Of a DNA stretch of 64,000 nt, positions 41,397-50,627 are shown piece after piece. The translations under genes were made by a program, and so were the position numbers. Source of the stretch: JAMXLG01 sp963765935 (GTDB taxonomy: Bacteria > Vulcanimicrobiota > Vulcanimicrobiia > Vulcanimicrobiales > Vulcanimicrobiaceae); assembly GCA_963765935.1 (NCBI GenBank), contig CAVXXX010000002.1, positions 248,001 through 312,000 on the forward strand, in the 5' to 3' direction. How positions within the stretch are numbered: position 1 is the stretch's first letter; every line of letters starts with the position of its first letter. The notes beneath the pieces are model-generated. The model worked only from the letters and a program-made list of their open reading frames with translations. It had not been told where the DNA came from and made no database searches.

Positions 41397-42888
41397 CGGC
41401 ACGATCATTCTCGTCGTGCTCGTGCTCGGCGTGACGGCCATGGGATTCCTTGCCTCGCGATGGGGCGGCGCGAAACTCAATTCGCTCGATGAATGGGCGC
41501 TCGGCGGGCGGCGCTTCGGCACGATCGTCTCCTGGTTTCTTCTCGGCGGCGATCTCTATACGGCGTACACGTTCATTGCGGTACCCGCGCTCGTCTACGG
41601 CGTCGGCGCACTGGGGTTTTTCGCCGTACCGTATGCGACGATCGCGTATCCGATCGCATTCATCATTCTCAGCCGGTTCTGGACGATCGCGAGGCGGCGC
41701 GGCTACGTCACATCGGCGGACTTTGTGCGCGACCGGTTCGGAGACCGAACGCTCGAAATAGCGATTGCAATCACCGGCGTATTGGCTGCGATGCCGTACA
41801 TCGCGCTTCAACTCGACGGCATGGAAGCGGTCTTCGCGCAACTTGGCGGCGTCTTCGCCGCGTACGGCGGATTCGTCTCGCTCGCCGTTGCGTTCGTGCT
41901 GCTCGGCGCGTACACGTACACGAGCGGCTTGCGCGCACCGGCGTTAATTGCGTTCGTCAAAGACACGCTCATCTACATTACCGTCATCGCGGCGATTACG
42001 ATCATCCCCGCAAAACTTGGCGGTTGGGCCCACGTCTTCGCCGTATCGCAAACGGCGCTCGCTGCGAAGTCCAAACCCGGAAATGTTTTGCTCTCTCCCG
42101 GGCAGTACGTCGCCTATGCGACGTGGGCGTTCGGATCATCGCTTTCGCTCTTCATCTATCCGCACTCCATCACGAGCGTACTTGCAGCAAAGAGCCGCGG
42201 CGTCATTCGCCGGAACGCCGCGCTTCTTCCAGTCTATTCGCTGCTGCTCGGATTCCTCGCGCTCCTCGGTTTCTGCGCTTTAGCAGCGGGATATACTACG
42301 GCGAATAATAGCAGCGTTGTGCCGATGCTCATCAAGCAATTCTTCCCTGACTGGTTCGCCGGCGTCGCGCAAGCAGCAATCGTGATCGGCGCGCTGGTTC
42401 CGGCAGCGATCATGGCAATCGGTTCGGCCAATCTGTTTGCAAGCAACGTGTTCAACGAGTTTTCCTCGACACGGGTCGCGGGCGAGGCGCAAACCGCGAA
42501 GTGGCTCACGCTCGCGTTTTGCGCAATCGGATTACTGCTCGTCCTCACAATCCCCGTGAGGTACGCAATCTATTTTCAGCTGCTTGGCGGCGCGTGGATG
42601 CTGCAGATCTTCCCATCGTTCGTCTTTAGTATGTATACGCGTTGGTTCCACCCGAAGGCATTGCTCATCGGATGGGCTTGCGGATTTGTCGCGGCGACGG
42701 CAATGGCGATTTCGAGCGGATTTACTCCGAATATCACGATTACGTTTGCCGGAGGGTCAGTGACGGGCTTTCTCGCGCTCTTTGCGCTCGCTATCAACAT
42801 CATCGTGTCCGCGGCATTCACGCCGATCTTGGACCGCCTACGCTTCACGCGCGGCACCGACATGACGACCGCGGCGGACTACGCATGA
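41386..42888 (+). CDS. Sodium:solute symporter (SSF), MctP-like monocarboxylate type
   Basis: 500 aa, about 13 membrane segments. SLDEWALGGRRFGTIVSWFLLGGDLYTAYTFIAVPALVYG, RRRGYVTSADFVRDRFGDRTLEIAIAITGVLAAMPYIALQLDGMEAVF, and FGSSLSLFIYPHSITSVLAAKSRGVIRRNAALLPVYSLLLGFLALLGF are family blocks. Likely Na+- or H+-coupled uptake of carboxylates. Neighbours suggest aromatic carboxylates could be among its substrates (inference). It shares ATGA with the RidA gene. Confidence 0.85.
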   Translation: MMSSGTIILVVLVLGVTAMGFLASRWGGAKLNSLDEWALGGRRFGTIVSWFLLGGDLYTAYTFIAVPALVYGVGALGFFAVPYATIAYPIAFIILSRFWTIARRRGYVTSADFVRDRFGDRTLEIAIAITGVLAAMPYIALQLDGMEAVFAQLGGVFAAYGGFVSLAVAFVLLGAYTYTSGLRAPALIAFVKDTLIYITVIAAITIIPAKLGGWAHVFAVSQTALAAKSKPGNVLLSPGQYVAYATWAFGSSLSLFIYPHSITSVLAAKSRGVIRRNAALLPVYSLLLGFLALLGFCALAAGYTTANNSSVVPMLIKQFFPDWFAGVAQAAIVIGALVPAAIMAIGSANLFASNVFNEFSSTRVAGEAQTAKWLTLAFCAIGLLLVLTIPVRYAIYFQLLGGAWMLQIFPSFVFSMYTRWFHPKALLIGWACGFVAATAMAISSGFTPNITITFAGGSVTGFLALFALAINIIVSAAFTPILDRLRFTRGTDMTTAADYA

Positions 42889-43271
42889 CGATCGTTAACC
42901 CCGAGAACTGGCCGCGCCCGAAAGGCTATAGCAACGGCATCGTGGCCGAAGGCCGATTTCTTGCCCTCGCCGGACAAATCGGTTGGAACGAAAACGGAGA
43001 ATTCGTTTCGGATGATTTTCTTGCGCAAGCGATTCAAGCATTACGCAATGTGGTTAGTATCGTACGAGCGGCCGGCGGCACTCCAGCGAATATCATACGC
43101 TTGACGTGGTATGTCGTCGACAAGGACGACTATCTCGCCGTCTCGCGCGAACTCGGTGCAGCCTATAAAGAAATTCTCGAATCGCATTATCCCGCGATGT
43201 CTCTCGTACAAGTGACGGCATTACTCGAAGACCGCGCCCGCGTAGAAATCGAAGCCACCGCGGTATTATAG
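42885..43271 (+). CDS. RidA family enamine/imine deaminase
   Basis: 128 aa from ATG 42885, which overlaps the symporter stop (ATGA). GRFLALAGQIGWNENGEFVSDDFLAQAIQALRNVVSIVRAAGGTPANIIRLTWYVVDKDDYLAV, then HYPAMSLVQVTALLEDRARVEIEATAVL; the Arg of EDRARVEIEA is the expected substrate-carboxylate ligand. RidA proteins hydrolyse 2-aminoacrylate and other enamines/imines to ketones and ammonia. Coupling to a carboxylate symporter and closeness to the aminobenzoyl-CoA genes suggest a role in handling nitrogenous intermediates (inference). Confidence 0.88.
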   Translation: MTIVNPENWPRPKGYSNGIVAEGRFLALAGQIGWNENGEFVSDDFLAQAIQALRNVVSIVRAAGGTPANIIRLTWYVVDKDDYLAVSRELGAAYKEILESHYPAMSLVQVTALLEDRARVEIEATAVL

Positions 43272-43284
43272 CGCCCCCGCCTTT

Positions 43285-43382
43285 GTCATCCTGAGCTTGT
43301 CGAAGGATCATTTCGAATCAGGTCGACCGTCTTGATGCGGTCCCTCGACTGCGTTCGCTTTGCTCACTTCGCCCAGGATGAG
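43285..43382. repeat. Composite dispersed repeat: two related units in inverted orientation
   Basis: GTCATCCTGAGCTTGTCGAAGGATCA (copy 4, 43285-43310) is followed by 31 bases and then an inverted unit with a longer centre ending GCCCAGGATGAG (43342-43382). It lies between the convergent stops of the RidA and M23 genes. Base pairing between the GTCATCCTG and CAGGATGAG ends would give a large hairpin able to terminate both transcripts. Confidence 0.75.
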
Positions 43383-43389
43383 AGGCCGT

Positions 43390-44100
43390 CTAGCCTAAGC
43401 CGTCACCGTATTCCAATAAACGTGGTTCGCTTCGCAAGCGGTCGGTGAATGCGACGGGGATGCCGTTTGCGATGTCGACGTTTTGACTGGGTTGATCTTG
43501 CGCGTGGAGGTGCAGATGCGCCCCTCGGGTGTCGCCCGAGTTGCCGCATCGCGCGATGGTCGTGCCCGCACGTACGACGTCCCCCACGCGAACGTCGATC
43601 GAGCCCTTTTTGAGATGCGCGAGAATAATGTAGCCGCGCGGCGTTTCAATCGAGGCGTAGTTTCCAAAAGGACGTTTATGGTCGCGACGGCGTTGCTCCG
43701 GCGGCGCATCGTCCTGCCGGTTTTCGACATGCACGATCATTCCGTCGCAGGGAGCGAGAATCGGCTGATCCCACGCATCGCCGTCCTGTCGCAGAAAATC
43801 GTAGGCGAAATACTGATCGCTGACGGCCACATGATGGTTGTGCCGTGGATCGGGTCCGCCTGCGGCCACATGCCAGCGATCGACGAACGGCGGCTGCAGG
43901 ACGATCGGATTTTGCGAAGCACGCGCGAGCCACCGCTTCACGGCGGCGCGATGATTGAACCGCTCGTACACGAGCACGCCGGCGAGCGCCGCACATGAAA
44001 GCGCGAATCCGATTTCTCCCGTACGCGGCGACCAGATCCACCAAAAACCGAAGGCCGCAATGATCAGAACCAGGATCGCGCGGCTATTCGGCCGTCGCAC
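43390..44100 (-). CDS. Membrane-anchored M23 (LytM-type) peptidase
   Basis: 236 aa. Two N-terminal hydrophobic segments (ILVLIIAAFGFWWIW, IGFALSCAALAGVLVY), then an M23 domain: HNHHVAVSDQYFAYDF carries the first His and Asp, ILAPCDGMIVHVENRQDD, GNYASIETPRGYIILAHLKKGSIDVRVGDVVRAGTTIARCGNSGDTRGAHLHLHAQD supplies HLHLH with the catalytic and metal His residues. Would cut peptide cross-links in peptidoglycan or other proteins; location periplasmic. It overlaps the CoA-ligase gene upstream by 17 bases, so it is the last gene of that operon. Confidence 0.85.
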   Translation of the reverse strand: MRRPNSRAILVLIIAAFGFWWIWSPRTGEIGFALSCAALAGVLVYERFNHRAAVKRWLARASQNPIVLQPPFVDRWHVAAGGPDPRHNHHVAVSDQYFAYDFLRQDGDAWDQPILAPCDGMIVHVENRQDDAPPEQRRRDHKRPFGNYASIETPRGYIILAHLKKGSIDVRVGDVVRAGTTIARCGNSGDTRGAHLHLHAQDQPSQNVDIANGIPVAFTDRLRSEPRLLEYGDGLG

Positions 44101-45703
44101 GTTGCCTCAATTTATAGCGCTGCACCTTTCCGGTCTCCGTCCGCGGAAGTTCTGTGACGAACTCGATCTCGCGCGGCGCTTTGAATGGGGCGATGACGCG
44201 TTTGACGTGCTCCCGAAGCTCGTCGATCTTCTCGGCCGTGTGATGCGTCACATCGATCATCACGACGTAGGCTTTCACGATGTGCGTGTCGTGTTCTGGA
44301 TCCGGCTTTGCGACGACTGCGACCTCACGGACGTGCTCGTGCGTGAGGAGCGCCTGTTCCACTTCCGGTCCGGAAATGTTGTAACCGGCGGAGACGATCA
44401 TGTCGTCGGTGCGCGCGACGTAGTAGAAATAGCCGTCCTCGTCCATGCGATACGCGTCGCCGGGATAGTTCCAACCGCGCTGAACGTATGTGACTTGGCG
44501 TTCATCGTCGAGATATTTGCAGCCGGTCGGGCCTTTTACCGCGAGCCGCCCCACCTCGCCCGGCGGCAACGTATTGCCGTCGTCATCGTGGATTTCGGCT
44601 ATATATCCCGGAACGGCTTGACCCGTCGACCCGGCACGCGCGCGATCTTTCGGACTGCCGACAAAGATGTGCAGCATTTCGGTGCTTCCGATGCCGTCCA
44701 GAATCTTCAAACCCGTCCGTTCGTGCCAAGCTTCGAACACCGACTTCGGAAGCGTTTCACCCGCGGAGACGCACGTGCGTAGCGTCGAGATGTCGTAGCG
44801 ATCGAGGAGCGAAAGCATCGTGCGATATGCGATCGGTGCCGTAAAGATCGTCGTGACGCCAAAGGTGTCTACCGCCCGCAATAGTTCTTCGGGAGGCGCC
44901 TTTTCAAGGAAGAGCGTTGCAGCGCCGGCAAAAAGCGGAAAGAGCAACAGTCCGCCGAGGCCGAACGTAAACGCGAGCGGTGGACTCCCACAAAAGAGAT
45001 CGTCAGGACGCGGTCGTAGAACGCGCTTTCCATAGGTATCGCACGTGGCAAGAAGATCGCGATGGTAGTGCATTGCGGCCTTCGGTGTCCCCGTCGTGCC
45101 CGACGTAAATGCAATAATCGCGACATCTTCCGCGGCCGTCCGAACGTTTTGGAACTCGTCCGATTTTCGGTCCATCCGCGCTTCGAGCGCATCCGCGGCA
45201 TCGCTGTTGAAGAAACAGATGCGCACATCGTTGCGCCCGGCTCGCGCAACCTCCAATTCTTCGGCAATCCGCGCGTCACACAGCGCAAGCGTGACCGCCG
45301 CCTTATCGATCATGTACCGCAATTCCCTCGAACGGTAGAGCGGCATTGTGCTAACCGCAATTGCGCCGGCCTTCAAGACGGCAACCCAACATGCCGCCAG
45401 CATCGCAGTATTAGGCGCGCGAAGCAGTACGCGATCGCCCGCGGCGATCCCTAAGTCGTCCACGAGAACGTTCGCGATGCGGTTAGCCGCATGCGCAAGA
45501 TCGCGATAGGTCCAATCGATACCGCCCGGCACGACGATCGCGCGACGCTCGCCGCGTCCGTCATGCAGGTGGCGGTCGACGAAATATTCGGCGGCGTTAA
45601 GCGCATCGGCGTAGTCGAGGCCCTCGAGCAAGACCTCCGGCAATTGATTGACCGGCGGTAGGTGTTCCTCGGCAAAGCGATCGACGTGACCGGTGAAACG
45701 CAT
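44084..45703 (-). CDS. Aryl-CoA ligase, 2-aminobenzoate-CoA ligase type
   Basis: 539 aa of the acyl-adenylate-forming family. N-terminal TGHVDRFAEEHLPPVNQLPEVL resembles 2-aminobenzoate-CoA ligases. A3 loop AFTSGTTGTPKAAMHYHRD, A5 DGIGSTEMLHIF, A7 YRMDEDGYFYYVARTDDMIVSAGYNISGPEVE, and catalytic Lys in RTETGKVQRYK. It activates an aromatic acid with ATP and CoA. The substrate assignment to anthranilate rests on overall resemblance and on the linked monooxygenase/reductase gene; benzoate or salicylate are alternatives. It is co-transcribed with the acyl-CoA dehydrogenase (stop-to-start gap of zero). Confidence 0.8.
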   Translation of the reverse strand: MRFTGHVDRFAEEHLPPVNQLPEVLLEGLDYADALNAAEYFVDRHLHDGRGERRAIVVPGGIDWTYRDLAHAANRIANVLVDDLGIAAGDRVLLRAPNTAMLAACWVAVLKAGAIAVSTMPLYRSRELRYMIDKAAVTLALCDARIAEELEVARAGRNDVRICFFNSDAADALEARMDRKSDEFQNVRTAAEDVAIIAFTSGTTGTPKAAMHYHRDLLATCDTYGKRVLRPRPDDLFCGSPPLAFTFGLGGLLLFPLFAGAATLFLEKAPPEELLRAVDTFGVTTIFTAPIAYRTMLSLLDRYDISTLRTCVSAGETLPKSVFEAWHERTGLKILDGIGSTEMLHIFVGSPKDRARAGSTGQAVPGYIAEIHDDDGNTLPPGEVGRLAVKGPTGCKYLDDERQVTYVQRGWNYPGDAYRMDEDGYFYYVARTDDMIVSAGYNISGPEVEQALLTHEHVREVAVVAKPDPEHDTHIVKAYVVMIDVTHHTAEKIDELREHVKRVIAPFKAPREIEFVTELPRTETGKVQRYKLRQRATAE

Positions 45704-46828
45704 CTACTCCTCCATGCTCGCGCGGGCGATCACGATCTTCTGAATCTCGCTCGCACCTTCGTAGATTCGCAACGCGCGCACGTCGCGGTATAGCCGCTCG
45801 ACAATTTCGCCTCGCGTTACGCCGCGTCCGCCGAAAAGCTGCACCGCGCGATCGCAGACGCGCCCCGCTGCTTCGGTTGCAAAGAGCTTCGCCATTGCAG
45901 CTTCGCGCGTGATCCGTTGCGCACCGGCGTCTTTCGTCCACGCCGCTCGATAGACCAGCAACGCAGAGGCGTCGATATCGAGCGCCATATCCGCAATCGC
46001 TCCTTGCGTAAGTTGAAGTGCGGCAAGCGGTGCGCCAAAGAGATGCCGCGAGCGGACGTGCGCCTTCGTTTCATCGAACGCGCGGCGTGCGAATCCCAGG
46101 GCCGCGGCGCCTACGGTGCTGCGGAACACGTCGAGCGTTGCCATCGCGATTTTGAAACCTTCGCCTTCGGCACCGATGCGCGCAGCGGCGGGGACCTTCA
46201 TCTGCGAGAAGCGCAGTGTGCCGAGGGGATGCGGCGAAATCGTATCGATGCGTTCCGTCACGCTCAATCCGGACGTGCCTGCCTCAATCGCAAACGCCGT
46301 CAGGCCTTTCGAACCGGTCTGCGCGGTTCGCGCGAAGACGACGTAGAGATCGGCGATGCCGCCGTTCGAGATCCACGTCTTTTCGCCGTCGATGATGTAA
46401 TCGTTACCGTCGCGCTGCGCATGCGTTGCTATCGAAGCAACGTCTGAACCTGCTTCGCGTTCGGAGAGAGCGAATGCCGCGATGCAGTGGCCGTTTTCAA
46501 TAGCCGGCAGAAACCGGCGGCGTAACTCATCGTTCGCGAAGAGCGAGATCGCGCCGCTACCCAACCCTTGCATCGCAAATGCAAAATCGGCTAATGCGGA
46601 ACGATAGGCGAGACGTTCGCGCATCACGCACAAGGTTCGAACGTCGAGCTTCGTGCAGGCGGAAAGCCAGCCGCCGGCCGCGAGTGCGCCGACCCATGCG
46701 CGAACCGATCCGTCGGGATCCTCTTCGTTGTCGGAGATGTCTGCGCGAGCGAGCCACGTTTCGAAGTCACGGGCGAGCGCGCGGTGCTCCTCATCAAAGA
46801 ACGGCCAGCGCAATTCGCGCGCGTTCAC
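45704..46828 (-). CDS. Acyl-CoA dehydrogenase
   Basis: 374 aa from GTG 46828, which follows the enoyl-CoA hydratase stop by one base (TGACGTG). FAD-binding and substrate blocks: AFALSEREAGSDVASIATHAQRDGNDYIIDGEKTWISNGGIADLYVVFART, FSQMKVPAAARIGAEGEGFKIAMATLDVFRSTVGAAALGFARRAFDE, LFGGRGVTRGEIVERLYRDVRALRIYEGASEIQK with the catalytic-type Glu in YEGASE. Likely removes two hydrogens from a CoA thioester in the aromatic pathway. The long upstream open frame overlapping the hydratase is rejected. Confidence 0.88.
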   Translation of the reverse strand: MNARELRWPFFDEEHRALARDFETWLARADISDNEEDPDGSVRAWVGALAAGGWLSACTKLDVRTLCVMRERLAYRSALADFAFAMQGLGSGAISLFANDELRRRFLPAIENGHCIAAFALSEREAGSDVASIATHAQRDGNDYIIDGEKTWISNGGIADLYVVFARTAQTGSKGLTAFAIEAGTSGLSVTERIDTISPHPLGTLRFSQMKVPAAARIGAEGEGFKIAMATLDVFRSTVGAAALGFARRAFDETKAHVRSRHLFGAPLAALQLTQGAIADMALDIDASALLVYRAAWTKDAGAQRITREAAMAKLFATEAAGRVCDRAVQLFGGRGVTRGEIVERLYRDVRALRIYEGASEIQKIVIARASMEE

Positions 46829-46829
46829 G

Positions 46830-47618
46830 TCAGTTGCCCTCGAAGAGCGGCTGCCGCTTTGCGATGAACGCTTCGTATGCTCGCCGGAAATCATGCGTCT
46901 GCATGCATTCCGCCTGCGCGCGCGCTTCGGCATCGATTGCTTCATCGAGGGGCATCGCCCACTCTTCGCGCAACATGCGCTTGGTCATCGCATGCGCAAA
47001 CGTTGGTCCGTGCGCAAGCATCGTCGCGACACCGGTCGCGCGCTCGAGGACCTCGTGCGGCTCGTAGAGTTCGTTGAAAAATCCCCATTCGCGCGCCTGC
47101 GTGCCGGAAAATTCTCGCCCGGTGTAGAGTACTTCCGACGCACGCCCTAAGCCGATAATGCGCGGCAGCATTGCGCACGCGCCCATATCGCTGCCGGCGA
47201 GGCCGACGCGAACGAAAAGAAACGCGACGCTGGCGCGCGCCGTCCCGTACCGCAAGTCCGAAGCCATTGCCAGAATCGCTCCGGCGCCGGCGCAGATGCC
47301 ATCGATTGCGGCAACAATCGGCTGCGGCGCGACACGCATCGCTTTGACGAGATCTCCCGTCATTTGGGTGAACTCCAGCAACTCATCGGCGGTACGTCCG
47401 GTCAACGGTCCGATGATTTCGCGCACATCGCCGCCGGAGCAAAAATTCTCGCCTGCACCTGTCAGGACGACGCTCTTGACATCGTCGCGCGCACGCAATT
47501 CACGAAACCAGTCACGCAATTCGGCGTAGAGCTCGAACGTGAGCGGATTCTTTCGCTCGGGGCGGTCGAGGGTTACCGTGGCGACACGGTCGCGAACATC
47601 ATAGTGCGCCTTTGTCAT
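46830..47618 (-). CDS. Enoyl-CoA hydratase/isomerase
   Basis: 262 aa crotonase fold. VATVTLDRPERKNPLTFELYAELRDWFRELRARDDVKSVVLTGAGENFCSGGDVREIIG, the oxyanion segment AAIDGICAGAGAILAMASDLRYGTARASVAFLFVRVGLAGSDMGACAMLPRIIGLGRASEVLYTGREFSGTQA. The second catalytic Glu position is replaced by Asp/Gly context (GSDMGACAML), so hydratase versus isomerase or ring hydrolase activity is not settled. It would act on a cyclic or open CoA thioester in the linked pathway. Confidence 0.85.
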   Translation of the reverse strand: MTKAHYDVRDRVATVTLDRPERKNPLTFELYAELRDWFRELRARDDVKSVVLTGAGENFCSGGDVREIIGPLTGRTADELLEFTQMTGDLVKAMRVAPQPIVAAIDGICAGAGAILAMASDLRYGTARASVAFLFVRVGLAGSDMGACAMLPRIIGLGRASEVLYTGREFSGTQAREWGFFNELYEPHEVLERATGVATMLAHGPTFAHAMTKRMLREEWAMPLDEAIDAEARAQAECMQTHDFRRAYEAFIAKRQPLFEGN

Positions 47619-47620
47619 CG

Positions 47621-48049
47621 CTACTGAATTCGAAACGGAAGGTCTTCTTCCGCTTCAACGCCGTCGGTTGTCCGCGCGATAACGCGTAAACGGTACGGCC
47701 GAACGAAGATCGGCGGTAGATCGTAGACGTCCGCCTCGAAGGTGAAGAGGCCGACGCCCTTTTTTCGCGCGTTGATCGAGAAAAGGTTGGTACGCACCTC
47801 GACGCTCGCAACGTTACTGCTCGCCCAAATCATCCCCGAGAACCGTTCGCCCGGACCGCGCCGCACCGAAGGAACGTACGTGATATGCACGATTTGCGGC
47901 GGTGCGCCGGGTGAGCTCATCGGAATGGGGAACGAATTCGCCGCGTGTACGCCCGACATGGTGGCGTTTTCCGACAGCTGCGGCGCCGACGACGAACACG
48001 CCGTTATGGCTACCAACGAGATCCCTGCAATCAGGTTGCGCGACATCAT
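47621..48049 (-). CDS. Putative lipoprotein of unknown function
   Basis: 142 aa. N-terminus MMSRNLIAGISLVAITACSSSAPQ has a lipobox (ITAC, Cys18). The mature domain is beta-rich (IVHITYVPSVRRGPGERFSGMIWASSNVASVEVRTNLFSI and LFTFEADVYDLPPIFVRPYRLRVIART), like an Ig or CalX-like fold. It lies 2 bases before the enoyl-CoA hydratase, so it is in the same operon, which is odd for a surface lipoprotein. Confidence 0.6.
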   Translation of the reverse strand: MMSRNLIAGISLVAITACSSSAPQLSENATMSGVHAANSFPIPMSSPGAPPQIVHITYVPSVRRGPGERFSGMIWASSNVASVEVRTNLFSINARKKGVGLFTFEADVYDLPPIFVRPYRLRVIARTTDGVEAEEDLPFRIQ

Positions 48050-48069
48050 GACAAGGGTCGGCTCGCACG

Positions 48070-49101
48070 ATGCGTAAATCCTGCCGCATGACGGTCACGC
48101 CACGCAGCTTGCCGTTCGATTACGCCGTCGCGTTTTGCAGCGTCTGGATTTCGAGCGGTTTCTTTCTCGATGCATGGGCGCACGGTCATGTCCCGGTCGA
48201 AACGTTCTTTACGCCGTATCATGGCGTCTTCTACTCGGGAATGCTCGCGATGATCGTCGTACTCGGCGCGTACTGGATGCGCCATCGCGGATTCCCTCCG
48301 GGCTATCGCCTCGCGGTTCTCGGCATCCCGATCTTCATACTCGCGGGCATCGGCGATCTCATCTGGCACGAGCTGCTCGGCATCGAGGAAGGCGTGGACG
48401 CGCTCTTGAGTCCGACGCATCAGTGCTTGGGGCTCGGTATCTTCTTTCTCGCAAGCGGACCGATCCGTTCCGTTCTCGCCGATCGCGCGAACTCGACGAC
48501 GCTGCGCACTCAACTTCCGCTCGTACTCAGCCTCGTTGCGTGGCTCACGCTCTTCCACTTCGGAACCGCGTATGCGTTTGATCCCGCGGCCGGACGAACG
48601 AACGCGCCGCCCGTGCAGAACGGTGCAACGGCCGACTATTTCACGGCGCTTGCAATCGGGTATTACAAGATTTCGATCGGCGTGCTCATCATGATCTTCC
48701 AAGCAATCGCGATGACCGGCTTCGCACTCTATACCGTGGCCCGCATTCGTCCCGTATTCGGAAGCTTCACGATCTTTTACGTCCTCGGCAATGCAGCGGC
48801 CGCCGCTGCATTTACAAATCAAACCCCGCTGCTTGTTACAACGCTGATCCAATCGTTTGCCGCGGGAATTGTGGCCGATCTTTTCGTGCTTCGCCGCGAT
48901 CCGCAACCAGAGAACCCAAGCGCGTACCGAATCTTCGCCGTTTCCGTTCCCCTAGTCTATATGGGTATCTATCTCATCGTGACGCTCGCATTCGACCGCT
49001 TGTGGTGGGATTGGAATGAAGCGCTCGGTGCTTGGCTTTGGTGCGGCGTCGCAGGCTTCGCGCTGAGTCTCATCGGCACAGCCCGGCGCACGGCGCAGTG
49101 A
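48070..49101 (+). CDS. Multipass membrane protein of unknown function
   Basis: 343 aa with about nine hydrophobic segments. An N-terminal pattern FCSVWISSGFFLDAWAHGHVPVETFFTPYHGVFYSGMLAMIVVLGAYW contains conserved-looking His residues; then DLIWHELLGIEEGVDALLSPTHQCLGLGIFFL. The His residues in several membrane segments hint at metal or heme chemistry, but no family is recognised. Start at 48070 or ATG 48088. It shares GTGA with the next gene. Confidence 0.6.
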   Translation: MRKSCRMTVTPRSLPFDYAVAFCSVWISSGFFLDAWAHGHVPVETFFTPYHGVFYSGMLAMIVVLGAYWMRHRGFPPGYRLAVLGIPIFILAGIGDLIWHELLGIEEGVDALLSPTHQCLGLGIFFLASGPIRSVLADRANSTTLRTQLPLVLSLVAWLTLFHFGTAYAFDPAAGRTNAPPVQNGATADYFTALAIGYYKISIGVLIMIFQAIAMTGFALYTVARIRPVFGSFTIFYVLGNAAAAAAFTNQTPLLVTTLIQSFAAGIVADLFVLRRDPQPENPSAYRIFAVSVPLVYMGIYLIVTLAFDRLWWDWNEALGAWLWCGVAGFALSLIGTARRTAQ

Positions 49102-50627
49102 TTGCATTATTTGCCGGCCTCGTCACGCTCGTGCTTCATGCGACGACGGCGTGGCGTTACGGCTATTTTCGCGACGAATTGTACTTTATCGCGTGCGCGC
49201 ACCATCTTGCATGGGGATATGTCGATCAGCCACCGCTCGTTGCCGTCGCGGCGTGGCTGGCGTTGCCGGCAGGTGATTCACTGCCGGCGTTGCGCGCGCT
49301 GCCGGTTCTCGCCGCAGCACTCACAACGGTCGTTGCAATCGCGATCGCGCGCGATCTTGGCGGGGGCCGGTTCGCGCGCGTGCTCACCGCAATTACCGTC
49401 GGGCTCATGCCGGCGTATCTCGCGCTCGGCAACGTGCTCACGACGTCGTCCTTTGAGGGTTTGTCCTGGACGCTGGTTGCATGGCTCGCGATCAAACTCA
49501 CCCGCGATGAAAACGCGGGCCGCTCACCGCAACTCTGGATCGGCGCAGCGCTTGCGGTTGCATTTGGAATCTACGGCAAGTACTCGATGTGTTTGGCCGT
49601 CGCATGCTTTCTTGTAGCGCTTTTACTTACGGGGGAGCGGCGTGTCCTAGCGACGCCGTGGTTTGCGGTCGCAAGCGCGATCGCGTTCATCCTGGTGCTT
49701 CCGAATTTTCTGTGGCAGTTGCAGCACGGGTTTCCGTTTCTCGAAGTGCTCAGGGGCGATGCGGCACACCGCCATGCTTTCAACAACGGGCTCGTTTTGG
49801 AATCGCGCAATCTTGCGTCCAACACGATCGCATATATCGGCGAACAAATCCTCTACACCAATCCGGCAGCCGTGCCTATTTGGGTAGCAGGGCTCATCGG
49901 GCCGTTCGCAGCGGTGCGTTTACGTGAGGCTCGTTTCGTCTCCGTCGCATGGGCGCTGCTGATGCTCGTCGCCATTATCCTCGAAGCGAAAGGCTATTAC
50001 ACCACCGGCATCTATGCCACGCTCTTTGCGATCGGTTCGGTCGTCGTCGAACGAACGGCGACGTGGCTTCGCTCGACTACACTCATTGCGGCGAGTCTCG
50101 TCGCGGTCGCCGCAATCCCGATGTCGCTTCCGGTCTTGCCGCTTCGCGCGCTGCTTTCATATACACAAGCGATTGGGCTCACGGGCCGCAGCGGAAAACC
50201 GGTTCGGCTCATCCAGCCTCTCTACGCCGAACAGTTCGGTTGGGATCGCTTGGCGCGTGACGTCGCGCGCATCTATAACGCGATACCGCCCGGAACGCGG
50301 GCGCTCACCGCCGTCTACGCCGACACCTATGCGGACGCCGGGGCCATCGACGTTTTCGGAAAGCGCTATGGACTGCCGAAAGCAATCAGCAGTCAAAACA
50401 CCTACTGGCTGTGGGGCACGCGCGGATACGACGGGCAGACGCTGATTGCTATCGGTGCAACGCGAATCGATCTTCTCAAACAGTATTACCAAAGCTGCCA
50501 GCTTGTGACGACGTCGATTGAGCCGTTAAAGTGGATCGTGGAAGGTCCCTCACCGATTTATTTCTGCAAAGGCACGAACGAACCGTTCGATCAGGTGTGG
50601 CAGCACCTGCGCTGGTATGGCGCCTAG
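49098..50627 (+). CDS. Glycosyltransferase family 39-type membrane protein (ArnT/PMT-like)
   Basis: 509 aa from GTG 49098 that overlaps the preceding stop. Eleven or so membrane segments, with WRYGYFRDELYFIACAHHLAWGYVDQPPLVAVAAWLAL near the N-terminus: the RDE and DQPP motifs are the catalytic-loop hallmark of the polyprenol-phosphate-sugar-dependent glycosyltransferase family. C-terminal soluble domain from about residue 370. It transfers a sugar from a lipid carrier to an envelope substrate, probably on the periplasmic side. Confidence 0.88.
   Translation: MIALFAGLVTLVLHATTAWRYGYFRDELYFIACAHHLAWGYVDQPPLVAVAAWLALPAGDSLPALRALPVLAAALTTVVAIAIARDLGGGRFARVLTAITVGLMPAYLALGNVLTTSSFEGLSWTLVAWLAIKLTRDENAGRSPQLWIGAALAVAFGIYGKYSMCLAVACFLVALLLTGERRVLATPWFAVASAIAFILVLPNFLWQLQHGFPFLEVLRGDAAHRHAFNNGLVLESRNLASNTIAYIGEQILYTNPAAVPIWVAGLIGPFAAVRLREARFVSVAWALLMLVAIILEAKGYYTTGIYATLFAIGSVVVERTATWLRSTTLIAASLVAVAAIPMSLPVLPLRALLSYTQAIGLTGRSGKPVRLIQPLYAEQFGWDRLARDVARIYNAIPPGTRALTAVYADTYADAGAIDVFGKRYGLPKAISSQNTYWLWGTRGYDGQTLIAIGATRIDLLKQYYQSCQLVTTSIEPLKWIVEGPSPIYFCKGTNEPFDQVWQHLRWYGA

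Noticed and set aside
48046..48906. 286-aa minus-strand frame opposite the membrane gene at 48070
   Set aside because: Charged, low-complexity translation and full overlap with a hydrophobic, structured protein on the other strand.
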